Both the position numbers and the translations under genes were made by a program. Positions 37,166 to 49,325 of a stretch of 64,000 nt of DNA are shown here, piece by piece (within the stretch, counting starts at the first letter, position 1; every line of letters starts with the position of its first letter). The stretch is from Pycnopodia helianthoides. Taxonomy: Eukaryota > Echinodermata > Asteroidea > Forcipulatida > Asteriidae. A model generated the notes under the pieces. The model was given only the letters and a program-made list of their open reading frames with translations, did not search any database and was not told where the DNA came from. The stretch is taken from NCBI GenBank assembly GCA_032158295.1, contig CM063253.1:396001-460000 (forward strand), written 5' to 3'.

Positions 37166-40100
37166 ACTTCAATCTGGGTTGATTTGCTCATCAAATAGAT
37201 GAGAAAAAGAGCTTTCAAAAAACATCAATGTTGGACTGTAAGTTAAGTTTATCTCAACATCTAGATTTTCTAAGACAACAAATCAAATTTCAAATTTCAT
37301 TATCATTCTTAATACCATTTCATTTGTTAGATTAAAAACTGTCTGATTTTTGGTGTTGTGCGTCAAATAGCACAAGAGTTATTCGTCTGTGTTCACTAGT
37401 TGATAAAATAAGCTTCCCCTTGTGTTGTTGCAATGCTGTAAGTTTTGAAAACTTAAGGACATTATTAGTTTGCGCTTCATTTATTCAAGCTAACTCAAAT
37501 GAAATGTTCATTATATGATTACCTTAACTATGAATGAATGAGTACAAAAAAAAAAAAAAACTCAACCCAAAACTGGAATGTGCAAATGTTACAGCGGCCC
37601 GCACCTGGACTTGTCAGGGAGGGAAAAAACACTCCATAACACAATATAGTATGGTTCCCCAGAGATCTAGCTGCACCTGGTCCATCGTAGCTATTGCTTT
37701 CCCTCCATGACTCGAAAACTCGAGCATAGCTTAGAACTTTGCCTGAAGCGACTTGCAAGTATTATCTCTATAACCCGCATGTGATACAGTTGATACTTGT
37801 GACTGGATAACCGAGTGAATGACACATAAGGTATATGGTCTCATTCCAAGGGGGAAATTTAGAAGGTTTGATGGGGAGAGAAAAATATTATTTCAAATTA
37901 TGGTTGGATAGGTATACAGCTTAGAAGGGTTGCAAATTGAACACAACTCCTAAGTACGGTGATGTGGTTCTTGCGCAAGCGAGAACGCCCTGGTTCTAGG
38001 GATTTACCACAAGCTCCATCCGCCTAAATTGGGCTGCAAAAAACAATGCCAGTTACCAACTGTTTGTCAAACATCTAGACTGAATTGTTCTCTAAAGTCC
38101 TCTTGCAATTCAAAATTCTAGAACCGTCAAGCCATGATAAAAGAGCCCATTTTGTACACCAGAGTATTCTTTTTTTTTTTTAAAGCTCACAAGTAAACAT
38201 TATCAAGGTCAAAGTATCATCATAGAGGTCGGGTTGAATCATTGAACTAAAAAAATTGTACTCATTCCAAAAATAACTCTGAAGATTGTATCGGTAAATA
38301 AGTGCACACATTTTTAAGACAAGAAATAAATTGCTCGTCAGTACATGCAAATTGAAAACAGTAATACAGCCGGAGTTTTGACTTCAATACTGCTATCCTA
38401 AACATGTACTAACTTAATATTCAGAGTCTTTGGATTGTTGATCATAGTAAGCCCTTATTTATCAGTTACTGCTGAAAAACAAATTGATCGGTAGTTCATT
38501 ATGTGCTTGCCATGCCCCCATTTCAATCAATTTTTAACAAACAAATAAAATAAAGTAGGACAGTAGGAATGAGTCAGCGAGATTTACAAAAAAAAAAGAT
38601 GAGGAGACACAAGTTTGTGTTTTTTTAAACAAAGACCTTTGTGCCCTCCAATCCCATTGCAAAATAAAGAACACAGAATCGTCGTTTGTGCCTTTTTTTC
38701 GTGGCCTCTGATGAAGAGATGTCCAATGATTATTCTATTTTGCTCTCTGGAGGCAACCGAGACAGCAACCAATTCGTCAAGATGATTGTAGGACATGCAA
38801 TTATTGCGAAATACATTTCTTGTTACTGCTGCCCACTGTCTGCTTCGTATAGGATCCCTTACTCTATTTGTAATGGACACAGTTGGACACAAATTGGTAA
38901 CGTTCACAACATTGTTACCACTGTCTGTTAATCCAATTTAAGTACAGCATCGGTTAGGTTGACTAAATTGCTCCTACTGTTATGCTTTTTTGAATCAAGC
39001 TAAGGTACAACATTGGTAATAATTTAAAAGCATTAACTACTGATGCTTACACTCTTTGAATCAGGACAAGGTACGTCAATCGATAGACTGATCTTTCATT
39101 TTCTGACCGTCACTTTTGTGATTTGCTTCTATACCACATCAATACTAATAAATTGTTTGCAATCTTCCAGTTTTGCTTTTGCCAAATCAGAATCAAGTAA
39201 TACAAATGGCTGAATGTGAGAGTAGCATTAATCTGTATTAATGCATTCTTCAATAATATTTGTATTTATTTAATATTTCTTGTTACAACTATATCAGACT
39301 AAATATGCACACAAGTAGAGATGCAAGCCGTGAGAGATTGCTATTCAGCTAAAAAAATCACTACCCAAATAACGATCGTTAAAAAACGCACTTCAGTTTT
39401 CATGCATGTGATGTACATGTACATGTGTACATAATGGAAGGTGCCAACTTAGACCTTCCACACACTCCAGGTCACGTTCCCTGTACGGCAGCACATTAAG
39501 GAACATTAATTCTCATCAAATGAAAAAGTAGTCTGACAATTTTTCTCTTCCAAGACATGACTTGGTCACACTGATTCAAATGAGGCAAGATGGCGGTATC
39601 ATGAAAGGTTAACACTGTTGTTTATAAGAGTTACCAAATAATTAAAACCTAGATTCACGTGAGTGTTGAACAAAACACGATAAACGTCTCATTAAAAAAC
39701 CTTTCGCGAGTTTTGGCAACTTTCCCAAACTTATGACGGCCATTTATTATTATTATTATTTTTTTACCCACGGACATGACACTGGTATCCGACAATGAAG
39801 AAAGTAAAGAGTTAGTGTAGCGTTACAATGCTGATTGCCATCATGATAACGCCACTCAAAACAGCGGGATACCAGGCAGATAGCAAATGTCATTTGCATT
39901 ATCCACGGGTATTCATTGAATTTGAGCCGGTACCCGCTACGGTACCAACAGCCGGGTTAAAAATGCACACTGAAAAGGTGCGCGTGCGGGGGACCAGTTA
40001 ACACACGTCATTGCTTTATTGCAGACCGTTACATTTTTTTCAATGAAGTGAATTACATTGGCACTTGCTATTCATTCCAACGGCTGTTACATTATTAACA

Positions 40101-40249
40101 CGTGTCTTAGTTCATCAGTCGATTGCCGAATCGGAAAGCTATACAAAATCAGACAACACAGGTGTATCATGTTGTACCTCATTTCTTTGAGTAGAGCTTT
40201 TAAAATTACTAATGATAGTAAGCATAATTAAGAATGTTTAAAATAATCT

Positions 40250-40450
40250 TGTTAAAGCTGGCTCTCGACCTCGAACAGCCGTCGCATTCCGCGCGAACTG
40301 GAGTTCAGAAATATAGATATAGACATGTGCAGCTGTCCTCTCCCTGGATTGCTGGTGCACGTGCGGGGTGCCAGCGTACAAATTTGGCGCCGTACCGGGT
40401 TTAACAGAAGCACCATTTAACCTTAATGAATCGCGGAGGGGGATTGCGCA
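40250..40450 (+). promoter_or_regulatory. CpG-containing promoter-like block upstream of a small ORF
   Basis: GC-richer than its surroundings, with several CpG, E-box matches (CAGCTG, CACGTG) and TTTGGCGCCG. It directly precedes the 61-codon ORF at 40451. Promoter status is inference from composition and position. Confidence 0.25.
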
Positions 40451-40636
40451 ATGGATCTCACAGAACGTTTGACCATGAAGTCAGTTCTTGTGGGTATCGT
40501 GTTTTTTTTTGTGTACGCCACACGTAATGTGGCTCACGTTGTGGCGCAAACTATCCGTAAAACTGTCAATCTTTATTCATGTAGCTCTCTTGATCCAATC
40601 AATGATGGCCTGAAAGTGAAGGAATTTGGCTCTTAA
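40451..40636 (+). other. Small ORF (61 aa) with signal-peptide-like N-terminus, hypothetical
   Basis: ATG to TAA. The peptide starts MDLTERLTMKSVLVGIVFFF followed by VYATRNVAHVVAQ. The positively charged start, ~13-residue hydrophobic core and polar, Ala/Gln-ending segment look like a secretory signal or an N-terminal membrane anchor. The remaining ~30 residues are not recognised. It could be a complete micropeptide or the start of a spliced gene (a weak GTAAAA donor occurs at about 40556), or a chance ORF. Confidence 0.22.
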
Positions 40637-40794
40637 AATAGTTTCATGTTTCAGAATTGCTGGAAACCTTCGTTTACAGAGAAGGGTGACGGTGCAGTCC
40701 GAAATTTTGAATTTAAGAGAGGAATATTACCACATTGGGCAAATTTGAATGCTTTTTTGCAAAGTAAGTTAAATTGTTAACTGCACAATTCTTA

Positions 40795-41030
40795 CAATGC
40801 TATCTTATATTGATTCAAACAAGGTGAGCCAAAGTGGAAATGACATGTAACAATGTGTTGTAAATTATTCTTGTGAAAAGAGTACCAATGTTGTAAATTA
40901 TATTGATTCAAATGAATAAAGGCATACCAGCAAAACAGGAGTTGTGCTGAGATTTTATGTACAAGAAGTGTCAGTGGTAATGTAAACATAACCACCTTAT
41001 ACCATATATTGATTCAATGGGGGCAAAACA
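40795..41030 (+). repeat. Degenerate ATATTGATTCAA repeat, three copies
   Basis: TATATTGATTCAA recurs near 40806, 40902 and 41003 with partly similar flanks (ACCTTATA before, CATACC after). The same core is found in the 62-bp repeat at 23.6 kb, so the two sites are decayed members of one family. Confidence 0.5.
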
Positions 41031-44000
41031 TACCTCCAGCAGAAGCAGCAGCACTGCCAAATACTGTAGCACCGGAAGAAGCGATTTTAGGAAACAATAC
41101 AAATATTGTACCTTATGATGCTTCATAGAGAGTAAGCTTATCAAAATCAGCAGTTAGATCAATGCCACATTGCACCAACGTTGTATCCTGCCTTATATCC
41201 CATTCAATAACACAAACTGCAAGGTTTGTGTCTTTATTCTCGTGACAGTTACTTTTCGTCCCTACCCAAACACTGGAGTGTTTTTAAAGCACCAGAGTAA
41301 GTACCATACTCTGTTGTGATCTGTGGTAATACTCACACACAGTATATACTCAGCTGTGGTGGGGAGGGGGTGCTAGACCAGGTTCCGAACTGCGGGACGC
41401 GGCATTCCGATGCCCGGCTTAGCGGAGGCACAATATGTTTGTAATTCTACGTGCGCCACCTCCAGACCTCCCTGGGTAGACTGCAAAAAGCAGGTCAATA
41501 AAATTGTCAAATTTTGAGGGGAAACACAAATGTATTTCACAATCAATAGTATAAGGGAATCACCGAAGCAGATAATTTATGTCGACTGGGTATTGCAATA
41601 GTTTCGGACGTTAGGGTCAACCACCAGTAGGCTGGGTGTTCTGATATGGATTGATAACTGTCGATACAAGTAAATACTGGTTGATGTCGTGTACCATTTG
41701 ATCATCAGCAATACTAAATACTACTTCCATAAAAAAACTCGACATTTTATACTCCCAAAACATTATTTCAATAGTAATTGGAACATGTGCTTTGACATTG
41801 TTAAGCAGCTTAATTGTAAAACAATAACCATCATATAAACACAGCGTTTAGTATGGCGCACAATCCTATTAAACATTCAAATGCACCAGTCATAAAAATA
41901 ATAGATGAATGTATTTTCCAATGGTTGGATAAGCAAGCCTGAGGTTTTCAGGTGATCAATTTGGAAGTCTCGGAATCCCCGGCAATAAAAAAAAAAATCG
42001 AAGAGACCAAGACCAAAGCCGCGCATGTGCAATAAGTGTGCCCTGCGTTTCTCCACCGCATTTGTAGTATTTCTCCAACATCTAAACCTTCACATTCTTT
42101 GTTTTGCTTTGAAGATATTATTTAGGTCCATAGGGTTAGCTTGGTGTGATTTCGTTCCATAAACACTTCCAATGAATACATAAGCACGTTTATCAATTTC
42201 TCATCGATCGTTCCTACATATTTTTTGTTGTTGAAATTTTGAATTTTGTAACTGTAACTGAGATCTTTATTTAACTGTCTCTTTAATGTTCATTTTTCAC
42301 CTGGAATTCTTGCCTTCCTCTGAGGTATTAATTCTTAATTGCTCTCTCCAAATACTGGGCATATTCGATGACAGGACCCGCTTAATGTTCCCCTCACCAT
42401 GCGGTGCATCAAACACCCCCTGAAGGCCCCGGCCAAGCAGCGTGATTGTACACCCCATGCTTACCGGCCGGGGTACCCTATCATCTCTCCATAACGCAAG
42501 GGGTAATATACTATATCCGTATCATAACACGTCGGAAGGTATCTTAAACAAACAAATACGTGGACGTACTATGGCCCCGAGTTGAACATTGCTAATTAAT
42601 TGTTTCCACTAGAATAGTATTCAGTTTCCCACTACCTGCACAAATGCCTGCTGGGGATAGACGATGATAGGTGGCCACATTTATACGAACAACAAACACA
42701 GTGTTAGAGATCTTCCATACTTTTTTAATTTTTAAAATTTATTTCTTTACATTTTGTTTGTCTCTCTTATAACCGAATGTTCTCTAGTCGGTAATGAGTC
42801 TCCAACCAACTCGTTGTCTCCAACTAAATGAAAAGTCAATAGTAGCTTCGGTCATTATAGTTTTGTAAACGTCTGTGACAATGAGTCTACAGGATGGGTC
42901 AAATAGATCCATTCTCAATTCAAAGTACAATTTATCAGAACCTTAAAGCTATGGACTAAACAAACATTAGATCAGTCAATTCAATTTTTGTCTTCTCTCG
43001 TGCGAATTGTTCATCAACGTGGCCATTAACTTTAACAATGCAAATTAATGGGAACAAAAAGATTTTTTTCTTGCGAGACGTTTATAACAAAATGTAATTT
43101 TGATTGAATCGGCAAAAGACCTGGAGGAATATTTGCATCAAACTATTAAAGAAAGAAAGAAAGAAAAAACATCTATTGAATTCATCAGAAGCGAGAGTGC
43201 ATTGGCCGAGAAGATTAAATTGTTTATTAAACACCAATGGATCAAAATATAATTCATGACTAGGTATAAATAATATCAGCGAGGAAATGATTGTATTTTT
43301 GAAAATATAAATATCTCAATTAACTTATTGATGAAGACACGTGTGAAAGAAAAACAAATTACCATTCAGCTTATTGTGATTAACTTAAACATTCGAGTTT
43401 GTCATTTTGCTTGAGTGTTCTTTTGAGGAGATTTTAAAACCGTCGATTATAAAGTATCATAAGAGCGTAAGTAAGTATCGTAAGTATCAGAAGTATTAAT
43501 ATCGTGAGTTAAGTATCAGAAGTATCTTAAGTAAGTATCGTAAGTATATATCCCGATTAATGATTTACATCAATAAAAACGATGTTAGAACTAAACAACC
43601 ACTGAAAAGTTAAAACAACTTCAAATTTTTCCGAACCAAGTGACACGAAAAAGGAAAGACCGCCACACCATTACCGTGCACCACCAATAAAACACTAATG
43701 CCCAATTCACATCACCACCGCAAATACATAATCATTTGGTTTTACCTGTAGCTAGTTTTTTGTATGTTTATTTCACTTTATGTCAATTATGCAGCTCCAT
43801 TTTACAGTCAATACAAGGTTTCATTAATTCAAAAGTGCAAAGACTTTTCCAGTTCTTTTCAGGAACATTCGGCTCGGTGGATGTTTTTAATACTTCCAAG
43901 AAAAACGTTGACTCGTGGAACAAAACTCTTTTGTATCTCTATTCAAATAATTCTTGACGGTTATGTAATGGAACCAGTTAATATTTTGTTTTGACCCTAA

Positions 44001-44777
44001 AGCAATGATTCCATAAGTGAACCGTTTTAAGGGTAGACTTTGCGTCTGTGTAATGTCGATGTTACTCCACACCATTCCGATTCACTCAGCGGCAAAATGA
44101 ATTTTTTTCTTTTTGTTTTTAAGCAAACCCCTTTCAGCTCTCTTGTTATTTCGTTTACTATTTTTAATAAGATGAGGTAAACAAACAAACAATCAAAAAA
44201 CTTTTGTCTGCGTGTAAACAGAAAAACAATTTTGAACATTGAAATTAATTTATAAAAGCTTTAGCAAATTGAACAATCTGGAAGTCCTCCCAAGAATAAT
44301 TGCTTTTCAGGGCAGATATGACATACGTACAATCGGTCTATTATATGCAGTTTTCTTCAACAGCTATACCCCGTTAGATCTCGCATGTTCATTTGATGGC
44401 GTACGTCACTTTCAAATCAAGGGCCAGTTTTATGGCTAAACGTCTTTAATATGGAGATCATTATATTCAAACAATAAACTGAGGTGCAATTCAAACACTT
44501 ATCATAACATTTTAAACATGGTATCAATCTATAAGAGCAACACGCCCCCCCTACATGCTGGTTTGTAATATGATAGACGTACCACAATCCTGGTACTGAT
44601 CAGGCGACATTTTTATTCGAAGTGCACTGCCCTCTCAAACTCATAACAATAAACGAGACAATGCTTACACCATAATAAAACCATCTTCTTCTTGTTCAGT
44701 ACGTAACCAGCGATTGCCCCCAAACCCCAAATGAAAATGTCTGGTTACGCCATTGGTCTTGTTCTCTGCCTGCGACA

Positions 44778-44850
44778 ATAATAATAATAATAATAAAAGA
44801 TAATTTATATAGCGCCTTATGCCAGGCCTCAAGGCGCTTAACACGGAGTG
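44778..44850 (+). repeat. Dispersed repeat with (AAT)n head and ATTTATATAGCGCC core
   Basis: An ATA/AAT microsatellite runs directly into ATTTATATAGCGCCTTATGC and then CTCAAGGCGCTTAACAC. From general familiarity this AAT-plus-TTTATATAGCGC combination, with the inverted GCGCC/GGCGC, is a recurring short repeat in marine invertebrate genomes. Boundaries are uncertain. Confidence 0.5.
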
Positions 44851-45364
44851 AAATTTTTAAAAAACAACACCAAATGTAGAAACGGCAGTTTAAAAACCAC
44901 AAGAAAGATAATAATAAAAACAAAACAAAGCCACAAGGAGCAAAACGAATTTTAAAAATTAGTTACTTATACTAGGTTGCCAGCACCTCGCCCTTATGTC
45001 AAGAACCAAAACAACTAACATACAAAAAAATACAATTATTATTATTAGTATTAGTAATAATGTATGCAGATTCTCAGTTTATACCCTCAGCCTCGGTTTG
45101 GTTGATTCGATTTGAAGAAAAACAAGAAGGCCACGTTGTAATATACGTATACAGTGACGTAAGAAACTACGTTTAAGATTGTACATTATTAAACCACCTC
45201 GGCTTATCCGCAAACCTCAGTCTCCAGATTGATTTGCGATCATGCCAAGTTTCAAATCCTAAACACAATGTTGTTTGGAAGACTGTTTAACATTTAACTG
45301 TTAGTGCTGTTAACAAGTATCATAAACTTTTCTGTAAACAAAATCACTATAAAATTGTAATTGT

Positions 45365-45760
45365 TTAAAGGAACATTACAGATGTTGTTTTTGCAAACAA
45401 AACAGTTGCTGGCAGTGTAAGCACTTTATGTAATCCGCCATATACATAAACTGACAAACCTGTAGAAGTTTGAGATCGATCGGCCATCTGGGTCACGAGA
45501 AAATAGTGAAAAACCGATCACACATTTGCATTAAATCATATTGATTCAACAAATGAATAAAACGCTCACTGAGCGATAAACTCCAATCGGAAAAAATTAG
45601 TTTATTCATTTCTCATCAAATATGGCATTTCAGACAGAAACATTTCAAGGGATGTTTTCTACTATCATCATCATTAGACCGTGTAAGTTTTATGTAAATC
45701 TGTGATCAAAAAGTATATTTTGCAAGTCTTTTTCTTACCAATTCTGTAATGTTCCTTTAA
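45365..45760. mobile_element. TTAA-flanked TIR element (MITE), copy 3
   Basis: 396 bp, same orientation and body as copy 2. The left TIR is slightly changed (ACAGATGTTG in place of ACAGAATTGG); the right TIR is intact. Close similarity between copies implies fairly recent spread of the family. Confidence 0.85.
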
Positions 45761-46074
45761 TGCTATTTGAAAACGGCGTGTAAACATGACACGGTGTCTT
45801 TGTTAACAATTCAATACTGATCTGTCCCTCGACTTTAAGTTCAGAGAACTTATGTGTAGTGAAGCAATATTCTCTTCAAACAATGATATACTATGAAAAA
45901 CCTATAATAATTTTTGGTATAGCAGTTCTACTTTATTGCAAACCTGCAAAAGAATTAAAATTGATTTATGAAAACAACGAAATCTAAATAAACAGACACT
46001 CGAAACAGCTATTATAAAAGACACGGGCATCGCACTAAATTCATATAAATGTTCTCATCCCATGCCGTGCCGTC

Positions 46075-46290
46075 CCTTTTTTGATCGACGTCTCGCAACA
46101 TGACGCGTTTTCTCGCACCCCTCCGATAGCGCTGTCACTCAAAAAACTTCTCCCGGGCTTGCGCAGTGGAGAGCCGGCCATCGCCCCGTGGTTCGTTCCC
46201 GATGGACGACTGTTCTCGACGTTCGATCGATATACAAGAATAACATTTCCAGCCGAGACTCGCCATGGATTTCGTGCAAGTTATAGAAGG
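46075..46290 (+). promoter_or_regulatory. CpG-rich promoter-like block with possible short first exon
   Basis: GC- and CpG-rich DNA with an NRF1-like TTGCGCAGTG. It leads to CGCCATGG at 46265, a strong Kozak context. The ATG frame reads MDFVQVIEG; a possible donor AAG|GTAGTC at 46289/46290 would make a very short first coding exon, otherwise the ORF stops after 19 codons. No downstream exon was identified. Confidence 0.25.
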
Positions 46291-47339
46291 TAGTCATGTG
46301 GCGGAGCGGCAGGATTGGGTGTAAAAGGAAGGGGGAAAATACAGTAACTTCCACAGTTATTATTATTCCAGTTGAAAAATCAAAACATTGGTTGTAAAAA
46401 TCGCAAAGAAACATGTTCCAGAGAGGTACAAATATCGATCATGATTTGTTGAGAGTGGAGACTTTGAAACCAAAGAAGAAAGCAAAGTGTGTATACATTT
46501 TGATACCACTATTTTATGTTTATTGCTGTGCAATTCAGCCCATGTTACATTTGTATTTTTTGCTAAAAAGTAACTCGACGTTTCGATAAGTATGAGTTTG
46601 GTCTACTCTTTACTGTACCCAATTAAAAAAACAACTCCGTAACCTTGCCTCGAGGCGTCGTCTTTCTGAGTTAATTTCTTAATTATCTTCTAGTTTCGTG
46701 GGCAAATTAGCCGACTACTGGCTGCTAAAATAAATAAACAAGCAACCAATTAAAGAAATAATTTGGACGTCCAACCAATGCCGTAGTTTAATACAAACCA
46801 ATCAGGCGACCCAAATAGGGCTACAAAGAAGGCATCGGATTGGTAGACTTAGCAAGTCTAGCGAGTATTTTGAACATCGGAAACCTTAAAAAGCGGTTTT
46901 CTTTCTTTTCCCCATTATTAATTCATAACACAAGGTTCCCAAAAGGCTCCCGGGACTTGGAAAGTCTATTTTGATGGCGTGTTTTTTTGTGGCTCGGTGA
47001 AATTTCTCCATTGAATCCCACAAGTTTAGAACAAACACTACAAGAACCAATGCCAACCATTGTGTTTTTGTGTTTTACGTCGCCTTTAACGTCTATTCCA
47101 ATACCGAAGTGCCTCGTCTGTCCCATCCGTTTCAGGGTGACGTGAAAATAGACAGCGCATACTGTGCCGACAAATTAGCTCGGCTTGCCATCCCATCCCC
47201 TATCGCAACGGTGACACGGCGAACCACCACTGCGTAACCAATTGAAAAGAAACAGCCCAGGCACCGTACCGGGTCAGAGGTTAAATGGCCGCCAGATCGT
47301 TACCATTCTTTTTTCTGGTGGCTGCAAAAGTACTTCCTT

Positions 47340-47800
47340 GATATCTGTTGTGGGAAAATTGATCCCTTGCTTCATAATATATCATCATCTAGTTTCATCG
47401 TGAAGTCCCAAAGACGGTGTGGGAAGTTTGGAATCATTACGAATGTACTCATGATAATATTACTGAACAAGTTTTGATGGCCCCTTTCGTAATTTGCGAA
47501 CAAGTAATCCAAAGCATTCTGGGAATTTTTTTACCGCAGACTTCATTTTCAACTTTTCATGACTTCCCAAGTATTCACAAGGAAGATGGTATCATCATAG
47601 CTTCCTTAATAGAAGTTGGATGAAGTTGGATACCATTATGATTTTAATACCCTTCAGGGAATATCGATATCGGCTCTGCTTCTTGGATTGATTCTAGGGA
47701 AGATTGATACCACAACGACTTTTATAGTCTAGGGGAAAATTGATATTATTGTGACTTAGTAGGGAAGCATTGAAGTCGCCATAATGTCATGGGAATCATA
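47340..47800 (+). repeat. Decayed ~35-50 bp tandem repeat (GGGAA.ATTGATA.C...)
   Basis: About eight to ten irregular units begin GGGAA and contain ATTGATA or ATCGATA, a CC/TT and often GACTT near the end. Clear units start around 47657, 47697, 47732 and 47762. Spacing and sequence have drifted, suggesting an old minisatellite. Confidence 0.5.
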
Positions 47801-48109
47801 CAAAAAAACTAATCAAACATGCACGGTGCGTTTACAAAAGTACAAATTTAAAGCGAAGAATAATAATTGATTAAACATTCTTTGTAACGCTTGCTCTTTT
47901 GTCCGATTTCCCCTTTCAGTCTATCAGTGGATGTAAAACATATGAAGGTTCGTAACAGACAAATTTAGGTCGGCAAGTCAGATTAGTGTGTATGCTTGAA
48001 GGTGCCTTTGAATAACTCAGAAAGTCTCATTTTAAGATGTACATGTCAAGAGGAGATAAGAAAAGATAAGAAAACCTTGAATTTCTCGTTGACTTTGTTC
48101 GGTTCTGAA

Positions 48110-48315
48110 ATGAACCTTAATGACGTCATCACGCTGCCCGGTCTTGGAGGTTGAACGTTGATGAAACAATGGAAACGCACGGGTTGCGTACGCGCGGCGC
48201 GTAGGACGGGCCAATGAGCAACCTTCTTTTAAACTCTAGCCGAGGGCGCCCTTCTCAAATGACGTCACGTGCATATGGTCTATGGACGGCTACAGTTGCT
48301 TAGATACAAACAAAA
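48110..48315. promoter_or_regulatory. CRE- and CpG-rich promoter-like block
   Basis: Two perfect TGACGTCA sites (near 48121 and 48262, the second running into CACGTG), a CCAAT box in GGCCAATGAG and a CpG-dense GCGTACGCGCGGCGCG lie within 200 bases, in AT-rich flanks. The combination is promoter-like; neither flank shows a recognised coding exon. Confidence 0.35.
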
Positions 48316-48959
48316 CCTCGTGGTTATCGTGCCGATGACAAGCAGATCCCCAAAACACAGATATTAAGAAAAGAGACCTTCAAATCAATCACTTATACGT
48401 TCCGTTATTTTCTATTCAGTAATTTTTTTTGCAAAAAAAGATCGATGGAATGAAGAGAGGGGAAGATTGGTTATCGTTTCGATAATGAATAGGAAGTCAT
48501 TTCGGTAATCTCTACGGTGAACAACGCCATAAAGGAGAACCGCAGATGTAATTTCCCCCCGACAGTTTGCCCACGAAGTTCTCTGACCGACCAGAACAAT
48601 CAGTCGGAACAACGAGTCTTGCGACCAAGCGGAGGAATCACACAGTACACCGGCCCTCAATCAGCGTCGAGTTGGTGAATCATAAATGACAAATCAAGCC
48701 AAACTTAGCATGCCTCTGAAGTCCCTGTCCAAATGGCAGCACTGCACCGTGCATAGACCTTTTTCCAGGATGTTGAATACAGAAATGGAGTACACCTATT
48801 ACTTACAGCAATCAGTGAAACGACAACTCTCAGATAATCGAGAGAGAGAGAAAAATAAGCTGATCTAATTTTGATACTTTGGTTTTGTACTCTCAAACAG
48901 ATTAAAACGGTGACAGGAGATCGACCCGCTTTTTACATAAGTCTTTCCAAGACCACAGA

Positions 48960-49325
48960 GTGGCCTAAGCAGCGACGAAACTAGACTCAAATTTAAGGTG
49001 GGGCACAAGGGGGACCACCATTTTTTTCTAGGGGCATTTTGGCCAATTAAAACTGTTGTTTCTGTTTGTATTGTGTCCTTATATACGAGCCTCTTTTCAG
49101 GGCTCTTGTTATGCCATTTAGTTTTTTGACAAGATAATCTGAGGTGAATGTAAACACAAATACAATATATGTGTATAAATAGAAAACAAACCTATATTAA
49201 AGACATTGAATAAACATAAAAGCTTATGAAATGTAACATTACCCTGGTAAATTTTACTCTCAAAATCCCAGTTTTCAATGGGGGGGGGGGGGACACACCC
49301 CTTTACGCCACTGGGTCTTAAAGTA
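48960..49325. mobile_element. Possible degenerate TIR element (CCCAGTGGCGTAA type)
   Basis: The right end, read in reverse, starts ACCCAGTGGCGTAAAGGGGT and the left end CCTAAGCAGCGACGAAACTA, which look like diverged inverted ends. Each is followed inward by G/C-rich GGGGCACA-like text and an AT-rich middle. From memory, CAGTGGCGTAACTAG-ended elements are common in marine deuterostomes. The left end is weak. Confidence 0.3.

Larger units (their letters stand above)
31647..40249. other. Intergenic DNA, no confirmed gene
   Basis: Outside the repeats listed this is AT-rich DNA. GC-richer blocks at about 33640-33900 (with CCAATCAGCG at 33767) and 36010-36560 carry short ORFs up to 121 codons without recognised family. 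34590-34720 holds two degenerate copies, 58 bp apart, of a CTAAGG[A/T]TTTGTTCCAAAAT-led segment. An A run of about 15 lies near 37545. Confidence 0.4.
41031..47339. other. Intergenic DNA, no confirmed gene
   Basis: AT-rich, with a GTAAGTATC-type short repeat at about 43460-43550, a GC hairpin (CCCCGGCC 42427-42434 with GGCCGGGG 42466-42473) and the elements listed separately. Short ORFs are unrecognised. Confidence 0.4.
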
